Shown: positions 33,034 through 41,822, numbered from the stretch's first letter. The stretch: 53,586 nt of DNA from Acidobacteriota bacterium (GCA_021731165.1 JAKFXY010000066.1:1-53586), one strand, 5' to 3'. Program-made: numbers and translations. The notes: generated by a model not told the origin, from the sequence alone.

Positions 33034-33462
33034 TCATCGTTCCAGCCAGGGCTCCAGCGCCTCAGCGAGGAACGCGGCCACGTCTTCGTCGGTCAGCGCA
33101 CCTGGGGCGGTCCCGGCTTTTACGGGCCGTTCGCTCGTCAGGGTCCTCGACCCCCGCGAGCGACTGACGCGTCCCAGCACCTGCGGCTCGTCCCCCGCCA
33201 TGTCCAGTAGGAACTCGATGTAGTCGTCGCGTCCATGGTCGGACGCGAGGCGAAGCCCTCCGCTTGGCGCCGCCACGGTAAAGGGGTATCCCTCCGCTTT
33301 GAGCGCCGTCGCCATCATTCGCGTGACCGGGGTGGCCACCTCGTCAAGAAAAACCGCATAGGCGCGCTCGGCCTCGCCCGCGCGTTGCCGTCGCTGCTGG
33401 GCTCGGACACGGGCACGTTCGATCGCGGAGAGCAGGCGCTTGCGAACCAGTGAAACTTCCAC
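33034..33462 (-). CDS. Unknown small cytoplasmic protein
   Basis: I recognise no family. The 142-residue product starts with an Arg-rich amphipathic helix (RKRLLSAIERARVRAQQRRQRAGEAERAYAVFLDEVATPVTRMM, strongly basic for the first 30 residues). Then comes a short beta-type region (YPFTVAAPSGGLRLASD, DYIEFLLD) and an acidic C-terminal helix (EDVAAFLAEALEPWLER). There is no signal or membrane segment. The start is GTG 33462. It faces the DNA glycosylase gene divergently, with 85 bases between. The even codon pattern and ordered layout suggest a real gene. Confidence 0.55.
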   Translation of the reverse strand: MEVSLVRKRLLSAIERARVRAQQRRQRAGEAERAYAVFLDEVATPVTRMMATALKAEGYPFTVAAPSGGLRLASDHGRDDYIEFLLDMAGDEPQVLGRVSRSRGSRTLTSERPVKAGTAPGALTDEDVAAFLAEALEPWLER

Positions 33463-33547
33463 GGCGACATTGTAGTGCCGGCGTCATGCACCAGGGGCTC
33501 GGGCCCAGGTGACGCTGACCGCGGCGCTCAAGTAAGCTCCCCTCGTT

Positions 33548-34180
33548 ATGACCACGGCCGACTACGCGAGGGCTCGCCGTCTGCTCGCACGCCGCGACCC
33601 GGTGCTACGCGACCTCATGCGCGCTCATGGTGCTTGCGGTCTCGCCCGCAGCCAGCACACGAATCCATTCAAGGCGCTGGTTCGCGCGATCATGTCCCAG
33701 CAGTTGTCTGTGAAGGCAGCCGCCACCATTGCAGCGCGCTTTGAGGCGCTTTTCGGCGGCCGTTTTCCGACCCCGGTGCAGGTCGATGCGGTGAGCGACG
33801 CGCGGCTTCGCGGAGTGGGCCTCAGCTATCAGAAGATCGGCTATCTTCGCGACCTCTGCCGCCGAATCCAGGACGGCTCGCTGCGGCTCAAGGCGATCGG
33901 GAAGATGAGCGACGAGACAGCCATCGAGGCCCTTACGCAGGTGAAGGGCATTGGTCGCTGGACCGCCGAGATGTTCTTGATGTTCCGCCTGCACCGTCCC
34001 GACATCCTCCCGTTGGGTGATCTGGGCATTGTCAAGGCTGTACAGAGAAACTACGGGTTTCGCGGGATCCCGACTGCCGACCGCGTCGTCAAAATCGGGG
34101 AGAACTGGCGTCCGTTCCGTTCAGTCGCATGCTGGTACTTGTGGGCGAGCCTCAAGAACGCCCCTCTGAAGGACTCATGA
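33548..34180 (+). CDS. DNA-3-methyladenine glycosylase II family (HhH-GPD)
   Basis: This 210-residue base-excision enzyme removes alkylated bases from DNA. PFKALVRAIMSQQLSVKAA is the typical start of the helix-hairpin-helix domain, LTQVKGIGRWTAEMFLMF is the hairpin (VKGIGxWTA), and the following ILPLGDLGI holds the catalytic aspartate. WRPFRSVACWYLW closes the domain. It lacks the N-terminal domain of E. coli AlkA and is of the short type. Its TGA overlaps the ATG of the M16 peptidase gene. Confidence 0.87.
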   Translation: MTTADYARARRLLARRDPVLRDLMRAHGACGLARSQHTNPFKALVRAIMSQQLSVKAAATIAARFEALFGGRFPTPVQVDAVSDARLRGVGLSYQKIGYLRDLCRRIQDGSLRLKAIGKMSDETAIEALTQVKGIGRWTAEMFLMFRLHRPDILPLGDLGIVKAVQRNYGFRGIPTADRVVKIGENWRPFRSVACWYLWASLKNAPLKDS

Positions 34181-37011
34181 CTATGACCAAAGTCTTGCTT
34201 CGCCTGTCCTGTACCGCCGTGCTCGTCGTTGCGGCGTTCATCAAGCCATCGGCGCAGAGCCAGCCTGCTGCGCGTGCCGCGCAGAGCACGGATATCCCGC
34301 GTCTGTCCTACCAGGAGATCACGCTGTCGAACGGGTTGAAGGTGATCCTCAGTCAGGACCGGCGGCTGCCGCTCGTGGCGGTCAATCTCTGGTACCACGT
34401 GGGCCCAGCGAACGAAGAGCCCGGCCGCACCGGTTTCGCGCACCTGTTCGAGCACTTGATGTTCCAGGGGTCGAAACACACGCCGGCGGATTCACACTTT
34501 CCGATGCTCGAAGCCGCGGGGGCTACCGATATCAACGGCACCACCGACTACGACCGGACGAACTATTTCGAGACTGTCCCGGCAAATCAGCTCGAGCTGG
34601 CGCTCTGGATTGAGTCCGATCGCATGGGCTACCTGCTCGACACGGTTGACCAGGCCGCGCTCGCGAACCAGCAGGATGTCGTGCGCAACGAGCGGCGCCA
34701 AAGCGTGGAGAACCAGCCGTACGGCATCGCCGAAGAAGCGGTCGTGCATTTGCTCTATCCGCGGGGTCACCCCTACTACGGCAACGTGATCGGCTCGCAC
34801 GAGGACATCCAGGCGGTGAGACTCGAGGACGTCAAGCAGTTCTTCAAGCGCTACTACGCGCCGAATAACGCCAGTCTCGCAATCGTCGGAGACTTCGATC
34901 CCGCGCAGGCGCGCGCACTGGTCGAAAAATATTTCGGCACGCTCGAGCGCGGCATGCCGGTGCCGCCGATCCGTGTCGAGACACCGACGATCACCGCCGA
35001 GCGGCGCGCGGTGGTCCAGGATCGGATCGAGATGCCGCGGGTCTACATGGCGTGGCTCACCGCGCCCATCTTCAAGCCGGGTGATGCCGATGCCGATCTT
35101 GCCTCGATCATCCTCGGCGGCGGTCGGTCCAGCCGTCTCTACAAGAAGCTGGTGTACGAGAAGGAGATCGCCCAAGACGTCAACGTGCAGCAGCAGTCGC
35201 TGATTCTCGGATCGCAGTTCCAGATCCAGGCCACCGCCCGGCCCGGTCATTCACTCGAGGAGTTGGAGCGGGTGATCGATGAGGAGCTCGAGAGTTTCCG
35301 CACGAAAGGACCCGAGCTGCGCGAGATCGAACGCGCCCGCAACACGATCGAGACGCAGATTGTTTCGCGGCTCGAAGGGCTCGGCGGTTTCGGCGGAGTG
35401 GCGGATCGCCTGAACTCGTACAACCACTATCTCGGTTCGCCGGACTACCTGCGAAAAGACATCGAGCGCTACCGCGCCGTGACACCCGCGTCGATGATGG
35501 CGTTCGCGCGCGCCACACTCCAGCCCGCTTCGCGAGTGGTCGTACATGCGGTTCGCGGCACCCCGGATCTCGGCGTGCCTCTCCCCACACCGGCCGCGAC
35601 ACAGGCTGCGCCGGGGCAGGGGGCCGAATCGGTGAACGTGGACGAACCGTGGCGCAAGGAGCCTCCGAAGGTCGGCGTGGCGCGAACGTATCTGCAATTG
35701 CCGACGCCGGAGTCGGTGACCTTGGCCAACGGCTTCACGCTGATTCTCAGCCAACGGCGCGGGCTCCCGGTCGTTGCGGCCAACCTCGTGGTACGCACCG
35801 GCAGCGACAGCAACCCACCCAACGCTCCAGGCCTCGCGAATTTCACGGCCGCGATGCTGGACGAGGGGACGGCGACCCGCAATGCACTACAGATCGCCGA
35901 CGAAGTCGCGCAGCTCGGCGCGTCGCTCACTGCGAACAGCACCATGGACGCGTCCACCGTCGGGACCCGTGCGCTGAAAAAGAACTTCGGGGCGGCCCTT
36001 GACCTTGTAGCCGACATTGTCCAGCGCCCCTCCTTCCCGGCAGCGGAGATCGATCGCCAGCGGGCGGCTCGCCTGGGCCAGCTCGTGCAGCAGCGTGAGA
36101 ATGCCGGCGCACTGGCCGCGAAGATTGTCGCGACGGTGCTGTACGGCGAGGGACATCCGTACGGCTACACGGAGCTCGGGACCGAAGCCTCGGTCAAGGC
36201 GGTGAACCGCGATCAAATGATGGCTTTCTGGAGGCAGAACTTCGTGCCGAACAACGCCGCACTCGTCGTTGCCGGCGACATCTCGATGCCCGAGCTTCGG
36301 GGGCTTGCGGAGAAGGCGTTCGGCGGCTGGCAACGTGGTACACCAGCGCAACCGGCACTGGCCACGCCGACAATCTCACAGGCAAAGATCGTGATTGTCG
36401 ATCGCCCAGGCGCGCCGCAGACCCAGCTTCGCGTGGTCACCCTTGGCGCCGCGCGGTCGTCGCCGGACTTCCGCGCGCTGCAGGTGATGAATACGGCGCT
36501 GGGCGGCCTATTTTCTAGCCGTATCAACATGAACCTCCGTGAGGCGAATGGCTACACCTACGGCGCCAGTTCACAGTTCGTATTCCGCAAGGCCGCCGGA
36601 CCGTTCCAGGTGGCTGGTGGAATTCGGACCGACGTGACGGCACCTGCCGTCACCGAAGTGCTCAAGGAGATCCGCGGGATCGCGGCGTCGGCAATGCCGG
36701 CCGACGAGTTGCGACGGGCCAAGGATGCGCTGACCTACTCCCTGCCCGGTTCGTTCGAAACCAGCGCCGACGCGGCAGCCAGCTTCTCGAATGTGTATAT
36801 CTACAATCTCGGTCTCGACTACTACGCGCACTATGCGGAAGGCGTGAACGGGATTGCCGCCGACCAGGCGATGGCCGCCGCCAGGAAGTACCTGGTACCG
36901 GAGCGTCTGGTCGTGGTCGCCGTAGGGGACCGCGCCAAGATCGAGCCCGAGCTGCGCAAACTGAATCTCCCCGTCGAGATCAGGGACACCGAAGGCAGGC
37001 TCGGAAACTAA
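34177..37011 (+). CDS. M16 family metallopeptidase, two-domain
   Basis: The 944-residue protein has a signal peptide ending near residue 27 (FIKPSAQ), so it is periplasmic or membrane-associated. The first M16 unit holds the inverted zinc motif HLFEH at 89-93 and the downstream glutamate in VVRNERRQSVENQPYG. The second half (from about 515) repeats the fold, but its equivalent segment PGLANFTAAMLDEGT lacks the motif, so it is the non-catalytic partner half, as in pitrilysin-type enzymes. RINMNLREANGYTYGASSQF matches the substrate-binding RxxxxYxY region. ATG 34177 overlaps the glycosylase stop. Confidence 0.88.
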   Translation: MTMTKVLLRLSCTAVLVVAAFIKPSAQSQPAARAAQSTDIPRLSYQEITLSNGLKVILSQDRRLPLVAVNLWYHVGPANEEPGRTGFAHLFEHLMFQGSKHTPADSHFPMLEAAGATDINGTTDYDRTNYFETVPANQLELALWIESDRMGYLLDTVDQAALANQQDVVRNERRQSVENQPYGIAEEAVVHLLYPRGHPYYGNVIGSHEDIQAVRLEDVKQFFKRYYAPNNASLAIVGDFDPAQARALVEKYFGTLERGMPVPPIRVETPTITAERRAVVQDRIEMPRVYMAWLTAPIFKPGDADADLASIILGGGRSSRLYKKLVYEKEIAQDVNVQQQSLILGSQFQIQATARPGHSLEELERVIDEELESFRTKGPELREIERARNTIETQIVSRLEGLGGFGGVADRLNSYNHYLGSPDYLRKDIERYRAVTPASMMAFARATLQPASRVVVHAVRGTPDLGVPLPTPAATQAAPGQGAESVNVDEPWRKEPPKVGVARTYLQLPTPESVTLANGFTLILSQRRGLPVVAANLVVRTGSDSNPPNAPGLANFTAAMLDEGTATRNALQIADEVAQLGASLTANSTMDASTVGTRALKKNFGAALDLVADIVQRPSFPAAEIDRQRAARLGQLVQQRENAGALAAKIVATVLYGEGHPYGYTELGTEASVKAVNRDQMMAFWRQNFVPNNAALVVAGDISMPELRGLAEKAFGGWQRGTPAQPALATPTISQAKIVIVDRPGAPQTQLRVVTLGAARSSPDFRALQVMNTALGGLFSSRINMNLREANGYTYGASSQFVFRKAAGPFQVAGGIRTDVTAPAVTEVLKEIRGIAASAMPADELRRAKDALTYSLPGSFETSADAAASFSNVYIYNLGLDYYAHYAEGVNGIAADQAMAAARKYLVPERLVVVAVGDRAKIEPELRKLNLPVEIRDTEGRLGN

Positions 37012-37029
37012 TAGATAGAATTACTGCAG

Positions 37030-38028
37030 ATGTCCGTCGCCGCCAGGGATCCCCGCACGCCCGCGTCCATCGTCGACCTGATTGGCAACACGCCGCTCGT
37101 CCGTCTCGCGAGCTTCGAGGCGGGCCTGCGGAACGTGGAGCTGCATGCAAAGGCGGAATGGCAGAATCCCGGTGGGTCGGTGAAGGACCGGCCCGCGGCG
37201 CGCATGATTGCCGATGGTGAACGGACTGGCCGACTCACACGCGACAAAATCATCCTCGACGCCACCTCCGGCAACACCGGTATCGCCTACGCGATGATTG
37301 GGGCCGCCCGTGGTTTTCGCGTCCGGCTGTGCGTGCCCGAGAACGTGACGCCGGAGCGCAAGAAGGTCCTGCGCGCCTTTGGTGCCGAGGTCATCTTCAC
37401 CAACCCGATGGAGGGATCGGATGGCGCGATTACGAAGGCCCGCGCGCTCTACGCCGCGAATCCGGAGCTCTATTTCTATCCAGACCAGTACAACAACGAG
37501 AGCAACTGGCGCGCGCACTACGACACCACGGGGCCGGAGATCATCGAGCAGACGGGCGGCCGTCTGACGCACTTCGTGGCTGGACTTGGCACGAGCGGAA
37601 CATTCGTGGGCGTTGGCCGGCGTCTGCGCGCCTTCAACCCGAAGATCCAGTTGATCTCCGTGCAACCCGACTCGCCCCTTCACGGTCTCGAAGGGCTCAA
37701 GCACATGGACTCGTCGATAGTGCCCGGCATCTACGACCCGACACTGGCCGACCAGGATATCCGCGTAGGTACTGAGGAGGCGTTTGACGTGACGCGCCGG
37801 CTTGCCCGACAGGAGGGACTGCTGGTCGGCATTTCAAGCGGTGCGAATCTCGCCGGAGCGCTCCGCGTGGCGCGAGAGACATCGGATGCGGTCATCGTCG
37901 TGATCTTCTGTGATGCGGGTGACAAGTACCTCTCCGAGCGCTTCTGGGACGAGCCGTCATCGGTGTCAGAGCCCGGCGGCGGCCCGGATGGCGGGGAGTC
38001 GCTTGGCCGCAGGGGTTTGACCCCGTGA
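37030..38028 (+). CDS. cysM: Cysteine synthase (CysM type)
   Basis: This 332-residue fold-type II PLP enzyme has IGNTPLVRL, the PLP lysine in NPGGSVKDRPAARMI, the substrate loop TSGNTGIAYAM, and the PLP-phosphate loop GLGTSGTFVGVGRRL. It is followed directly by a JAMM protease and a CysO-like sulfur carrier. In Mycobacterium tuberculosis the equivalent set (CysM, Mec+, CysO) makes cysteine from O-phosphoserine and CysO thiocarboxylate, so that reaction is more likely here than sulfide-dependent CysK chemistry. The C-terminus carries a roughly 25-residue low-complexity tail. The next gene overlaps its stop (GTGA). Confidence 0.85.
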   Translation: MSVAARDPRTPASIVDLIGNTPLVRLASFEAGLRNVELHAKAEWQNPGGSVKDRPAARMIADGERTGRLTRDKIILDATSGNTGIAYAMIGAARGFRVRLCVPENVTPERKKVLRAFGAEVIFTNPMEGSDGAITKARALYAANPELYFYPDQYNNESNWRAHYDTTGPEIIEQTGGRLTHFVAGLGTSGTFVGVGRRLRAFNPKIQLISVQPDSPLHGLEGLKHMDSSIVPGIYDPTLADQDIRVGTEEAFDVTRRLARQEGLLVGISSGANLAGALRVARETSDAVIVVIFCDAGDKYLSERFWDEPSSVSEPGGGPDGGESLGRRGLTP

Positions 38029-38426
38029 TTACGCTCGGTGAAGGGGTGGACAGGGCGATACGCGGGCACGGCATCGAGACCTATCCCAACGAGTGCTGCG
38101 GGGCCCTTATTGGCCTGGAAGGCGTCGTAACGGCTACCTTTGCGTTGCCGAACACGACCGAGGAAGGGCCAAGACGCCGGTTCCTGGTCCGGCCCCTGGA
38201 CTACCGTGAGGCCGAGCGCCGGGCGAGCGAGGCGGGTGCTGAACTGCTAGGCTTTTATCATTCGCACCCGGACCACCCGGCGAGGCCGTCGCAGTACGAT
38301 CTCGACCATGCGTGGCCGTTTTTTTCGTACATCATCGTGGCCGTCCGTGGGGGCGTGCCTGAAGACATGACGTCGTGGCGGCTTCGCGAAGACCGCTCGG
38401 CATTCGACCAGGAAGATATAGCGTAG
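38025..38426 (+). CDS. mec: JAMM/Mov34 metalloprotease (Mec+ type)
   Basis: The 133-residue zinc protease has the full JAMM motif: the catalytic Glu in YPNECCGALIG and HSHPDHPARPSQYD (HxH-x7-S-x2-D). In mycobacteria Mec+ releases cysteine from the C-terminus of CysO-cysteine. Here the CysO domain is the N-terminal part of the next protein, so this enzyme might also cut after its Gly-Gly. The GTG start at 38025 is coupled to cysM. The TAG stop (38424-38426) is part of a palindromic repeat. Confidence 0.87.
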   Translation: MITLGEGVDRAIRGHGIETYPNECCGALIGLEGVVTATFALPNTTEEGPRRRFLVRPLDYREAERRASEAGAELLGFYHSHPDHPARPSQYDLDHAWPFFSYIIVAVRGGVPEDMTSWRLREDRSAFDQEDIA

Positions 38427-38447
38427 GGGCGGACCTTTCGGTCCGCC
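38424..38447. repeat. GTAGGGGCGGACC palindrome, copy A
   Basis: GGCGGACC (38428-38435) and GGTCCGCC (38440-38447) form an 8-bp stem with a TTTC loop. The leading GTAGGGG supplies the TAG stop of the JAMM gene. It lies in the 33-base gap before the CysO-E1 gene and could also form an mRNA hairpin there. Confidence 0.7.
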
Positions 38448-38459
38448 TGGACAGAACAC

Positions 38460-39989
38460 ATGGCCAATACGATTCACATTCCGACACCGCTCCGCCCGTT
38501 CACAGACAAGAAGGAGTCGGTGGAGGTCAACGGCGCGACCGTGGGCGATTTGCTCAAGGACCTGACCACCAGACACGATGGCCTCCGCAAGCATCTCTAT
38601 GCTGAGGATGGCCGGCTGCGGAATTTCGTCAACGTGTACTTGAACGACGAAGACATCCGCTACCTGCAGAAGGAGCAGACGCCGGTCAAGCCTGGTGACT
38701 CGCTGAGCATCGTGCCGTCGGTCGCCGGTGGGGCCCCTGGCACAACGACCGACGCACGCACAAAGGCCGACGTAGGGGCGGACCTTGTAGGGGCGGACCT
38801 TAAGGTCCGCCCCTACACGACCGACGAACTACCCGAGCTGTCGCCGGACGAGATCAAGCGATACAGCCGCCACCTGATCATGCCGGAGATGGGCATGGAC
38901 AAGCAGCGGCAATTGAAGGCCGGCAGCGTGCTGTGTATTGGCGCTGGCGGGCTCGGATCACCGGCCGCGATGTATCTCGCCGCTGCCGGTATCGGACGGC
39001 TCGGGATCGTCGATTTCGATGTCGTGGATTTCAGCAATCTGCAGCGGCAACTGCTGCACGGGACATCAGACGTCGGTCGATCGAAGAACGAGTCGGCGAA
39101 GTCACGTCTGAACGATCTCAACCCCCACGTGCAGGTTGACACGTACGAGACGCTGCTGAATTCCCAGAACGCGCTGGACCTGTTTCGGGACTATGACGTC
39201 ATTCTCGACGGCACCGATAACTTCCCCACCCGCTATCTCGTCAACGACGCGTGCGTGCTCACAGGCAAGCCGAACGCGTACGGGAGCATCTTCCGATTCG
39301 AGGGGCAGGCGTCTGTCTTCGCGACCAAGGGCGGGCCGTGTTACCGCTGCCTGTATCCCGAGCCGCCGCCTCCCGGCCTCGTGCCGAGCTGCGCGGAGGG
39401 CGGAGTATTGGGTGTGTTACCGGGCATCATCGGGGTGATCCAGGCGACGGAAGCGATCAAGGTCATCCTCGGTATCGGAGAGCCGCTCGTCGGCCGTTTC
39501 CTGATTTACGACGCGCTGAAGATGCGATTCCGCGAGCTGAAGCTGCGGAAGGACCCCGATTGCCCCGCGTGCGGCACGCATCCGACCGTCACGAAGTTGA
39601 TCGACTACGAGCAGTTCTGCGGCATCCAGCCGGAACCGCAAACCGTGCAACCGAAAGGCGGCGCCGTGAACGAGTGGGAAATCACCAGCGTCGAGCTGAA
39701 GCGCCGTATGGATGCTGGTGACCGATTGCTCGTGCTGGATGTCCGGGAACCCAACGAATACCAGATCAACAGGATCGCCGGCTCGGCCTTGATTCCGCTC
39801 GGCGAACTGCCGCGGCGTTATCAGGAGCTGCCGAAGGACCGAGAGATCATCACGCAGTGCAAAGTGGGCGCGCGAAGCCAGAGAGCCTTGGAGTTTCTTC
39901 GAACGGTGGGTTTCACGGACCTGAAAAATCTCAAAGGGGGGATTCTGGACTGGATTGACAAGGTGGACCCGTCACAGCCCAAGTACTGA
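38460..39989 (+). CDS. CysO-like sulfur carrier fused to MoeB-type E1 and rhodanese
   Basis: The 509-residue protein has three parts. Residues 1-91 are a ThiS/MoaD/CysO ubiquitin-like domain (VEVNGATVGDLL, LRNFVNVYLND, VKPGDSLSIVPSVAGG) ending in Gly90-Gly91, normally a free C-terminus. A 35-residue linker follows, containing VGADLVGADLKVRPY (105-119) encoded by a palindromic repeat. Residues about 127-385 are an E1-like adenylating domain with GAGGLGSPAA, DGTDNFPTRYLVND, and zinc pairs C294/C297 and C368/C371. Residues 405-505 are a rhodanese with active-site C467 in CKVGARS. E1 plus rhodanese equals mycobacterial MoeZ, which charges CysO with sulfur. Here carrier and activating enzyme are one chain. 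Confidence 0.88.
   Translation: MANTIHIPTPLRPFTDKKESVEVNGATVGDLLKDLTTRHDGLRKHLYAEDGRLRNFVNVYLNDEDIRYLQKEQTPVKPGDSLSIVPSVAGGAPGTTTDARTKADVGADLVGADLKVRPYTTDELPELSPDEIKRYSRHLIMPEMGMDKQRQLKAGSVLCIGAGGLGSPAAMYLAAAGIGRLGIVDFDVVDFSNLQRQLLHGTSDVGRSKNESAKSRLNDLNPHVQVDTYETLLNSQNALDLFRDYDVILDGTDNFPTRYLVNDACVLTGKPNAYGSIFRFEGQASVFATKGGPCYRCLYPEPPPPGLVPSCAEGGVLGVLPGIIGVIQATEAIKVILGIGEPLVGRFLIYDALKMRFRELKLRKDPDCPACGTHPTVTKLIDYEQFCGIQPEPQTVQPKGGAVNEWEITSVELKRRMDAGDRLLVLDVREPNEYQINRIAGSALIPLGELPRRYQELPKDREIITQCKVGARSQRALEFLRTVGFTDLKNLKGGILDWIDKVDPSQPKY
38772..38816. repeat. GTAGGGGCGGACC palindrome, copy B, inside the CysO-E1 gene
   Basis: The 15-base GTAGGGGCGGACCTT (38772-38786) is repeated at 38787-38801, and the second copy is followed by its exact reverse complement (38802-38816), making a perfect 30-bp palindrome. 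The total of 45 bases is fifteen codons in frame: VGADL-VGADL-KVRPY. Confidence 0.9.
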
Positions 39990-40092
39990 CCGGTCGTGGG
40001 TGGTGGGTAGTCGGGGCGCCGTTCCACGGATCTAGCCAGCTACCCTCCACCCCCCTCATCCCCGCTCCCACACCCCAGAATGGCGACCGTTG
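39990..40092. other. Intergenic G-run and C-run tract
   Basis: After the CysO-E1 stop, GTGGGTGGTGGGTAG and a nearby GGGG (39997-40016) form a G-rich tract that could fold as a quadruplex. A C-rich tract of similar design follows (40044-40077). A related CCACCCACTACC-type run occurs at 32993-33022. I see no gene here. Confidence 0.3.
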
Positions 40093-40140
40093 TTGACGGA
40101 TTTCTATTGGATCCCGTAAACTACGACTCTAGTAGTCGTA
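40093..40140 (+). promoter_or_regulatory. isc operon promoter with IscR-like palindrome
   Basis: TTGACG (40093-40098) and TAAACT (40117-40122) are 18 bases apart. An inverted repeat TACGACT / AGTCGTA (40122-40128 and 40134-40140, spacer CTAGT) starts in the -10 box and covers the expected start site. The GACT...AGTC centre resembles IscR type 1 sites, so self-repression by cluster-bound IscR is likely. The start codon of iscR is 15 bases beyond. Confidence 0.6.
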
Positions 40141-40154
40141 TTTAACAAAACTCC

Positions 40155-40598
40155 ATGCTGAGGTTGTCGAAGAAGGCGGACTACGCGCTCATGGCGATGA
40201 AACATCTCGCCCTGGTTCGCACAGCTCCGTCCGCGAGCGCCCGAGAGATCGCGGAGCAGTACGACATTCCGATCGAGCTCATGGCCAAGGTGCTGCAGCG
40301 TCTGGTTCGTACGGGTCTGCTCGTGTCCACGCAGGGCACACGCGGTGGGTACACGCTCAGCCGGCCGTCGGCGTCCATCAGCGTGGCGGACGTAATCGAG
40401 GCCATCGACGGCCCGTTTTCCGTGACCGCCTGTTCGACGGAGAACCACGATTGCGACCAGTACGGCAAGTGCAGCATCCGCGATCCGCTGTGGCAGATCC
40501 GGGAACGAATTGCGACAGCGCTCGGCACGGTGACGATCGCTGAAATGGCAACCGAGAACGTTGCGGCGGCCTCGCCCGTCGCGGTGGTGCGACGATGA
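40155..40598 (+). CDS. iscR: Rrf2 family iron-sulfur regulator IscR
   Basis: The 147-residue protein has the Rrf2 winged helix ([60 protein letters not shown]) and three cysteines in [17 protein letters not shown] that would hold a [2Fe-2S] cluster. As the first gene of the isc operon it most likely represses the operon when iron-sulfur clusters are plentiful. Its stop overlaps the iscS start by four bases. Confidence 0.92.
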   Translation: MLRLSKKADYALMAMKHLALVRTAPSASAREIAEQYDIPIELMAKVLQRLVRTGLLVSTQGTRGGYTLSRPSASISVADVIEAIDGPFSVTACSTENHDCDQYGKCSIRDPLWQIRERIATALGTVTIAEMATENVAAASPVAVVRR

Positions 40599-41809
40599 AA
40601 CTTCCGATTTACATGGATTACCACGCCACGACCCCGGTGGATCCCCGGGTGCTCGAGGCGATGCTGCCGTACTTCACGGAGAAATTCGGCAATGCGGCGA
40701 GCCGCAACCACCACTTCGGGTGGGTCGCTGAAGAGGCGGTCGAGAACGCGCGCAAACAGGTGGCCGACCTCGTCGGCGCCAACGCGAAGGAGATCATCTT
40801 CACGAGCGGCGCCACCGAGTCGAACAATCTCGCCATCAAGGGCGTCGCGGAGATGTATCGCGAGAAGGGGAACCACGTCATCACGTGCGTGATCGAGCAC
40901 AAAGCTGTCATCGACACGTGCAAGAAGCTCGAGAAGCAGGGGGCTCGTGTGACCTACCTGCCGGTCCAGAAGGACGGGCGCATCTCCCTCGACGATCTTC
41001 GTGCGGCCATCACCGACAAGACGATTCTCATCACGATCATGACCGCCAACAACGAGATTGGCGTGTTGCAGCCGGTCGCCGAGATTGGCGCGATTGCGAA
41101 AGAGAAGGGGATCCTCTTCCATACCGACGCGGTGCAGGCGGCGGGGAAAGTGCCGTTCGACGTCAATCAGTCCAAGGCCGATCTGGTGTCGATGAGCGCG
41201 CACAAGATGTACGGGCCGAAGGGCGTGGGCGCGCTCTACGTGCGGCGGCGCAACCCGCGCGTGCTGCTGTCCGAGCAGATCAGCGGCGGTGGTCACGAGC
41301 GAGGCATGCGCTCGGGCACGCTCAACGTGACCGGCATTGTCGGCATGGGGAAAGCGGCCGCCATTGCGAAAGCGGAGATGGCTGCCGAGGGCGAGCGGCT
41401 GCGGAGGCTGCGCGACCGTCTCAACGAGAAGTTCCACCAGAATCTTGATGAGATTTACGTGAACGGCTCCATGGAGCACCGGCTGCCGCACAGCCTCAAC
41501 ATCAGCTTTGCCTACGTAGAGGGAGAGTCGCTGCTCATGGGGATCAGCGACGTTGCGGTGTCATCCGGTTCGGCCTGCACCTCCGCGAGCCTCGAGCCAT
41601 CGTATGTGCTAAAGGCGCTTGGCGCGGGCGACGATCTCGCGCACTCCTCGATTCGCTTTGGCCTCGGTCGATGGACGACTGAAGCGGAGGTGGATTACGT
41701 CGTGGAGAAACTGACGAGTGTAGTGCGCCGATTGCGCGAGATGTCGCCGCTCTATGAGATGGTGAAGGAAGGCGTCGATCTGTCGAAGATGCAGTGGGTG
41801 ACGCACTAG
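40595..41809 (+). CDS. iscS: Cysteine desulfurase
   Basis: IscS removes sulfur from cysteine as an enzyme-bound persulfide for cluster assembly. The 404-residue PLP enzyme has [30 protein letters not shown], the PLP lysine in [10 protein letters not shown], and the persulfide cysteine in [17 protein letters not shown] on the long mobile loop of IscS-type (group I) enzymes. The end LSKMQWVTH resembles the IscU-binding C-terminus. It lies between iscR and iscU. Confidence 0.95.
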   Translation: MKLPIYMDYHATTPVDPRVLEAMLPYFTEKFGNAASRNHHFGWVAEEAVENARKQVADLVGANAKEIIFTSGATESNNLAIKGVAEMYREKGNHVITCVIEHKAVIDTCKKLEKQGARVTYLPVQKDGRISLDDLRAAITDKTILITIMTANNEIGVLQPVAEIGAIAKEKGILFHTDAVQAAGKVPFDVNQSKADLVSMSAHKMYGPKGVGALYVRRRNPRVLLSEQISGGGHERGMRSGTLNVTGIVGMGKAAAIAKAEMAAEGERLRRLRDRLNEKFHQNLDEIYVNGSMEHRLPHSLNISFAYVEGESLLMGISDVAVSSGSACTSASLEPSYVLKALGAGDDLAHSSIRFGLGRWTTEAEVDYVVEKLTSVVRRLREMSPLYEMVKEGVDLSKMQWVTH

Positions 41810-41822
41810 GAGAGAAGGACAC

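Noticed and set aside
37021..37704. 227-codon minus-strand frame opposite cysM.
   Set aside because: Antisense to strongly conserved PLP-enzyme motifs; no promoter or ribosome site.
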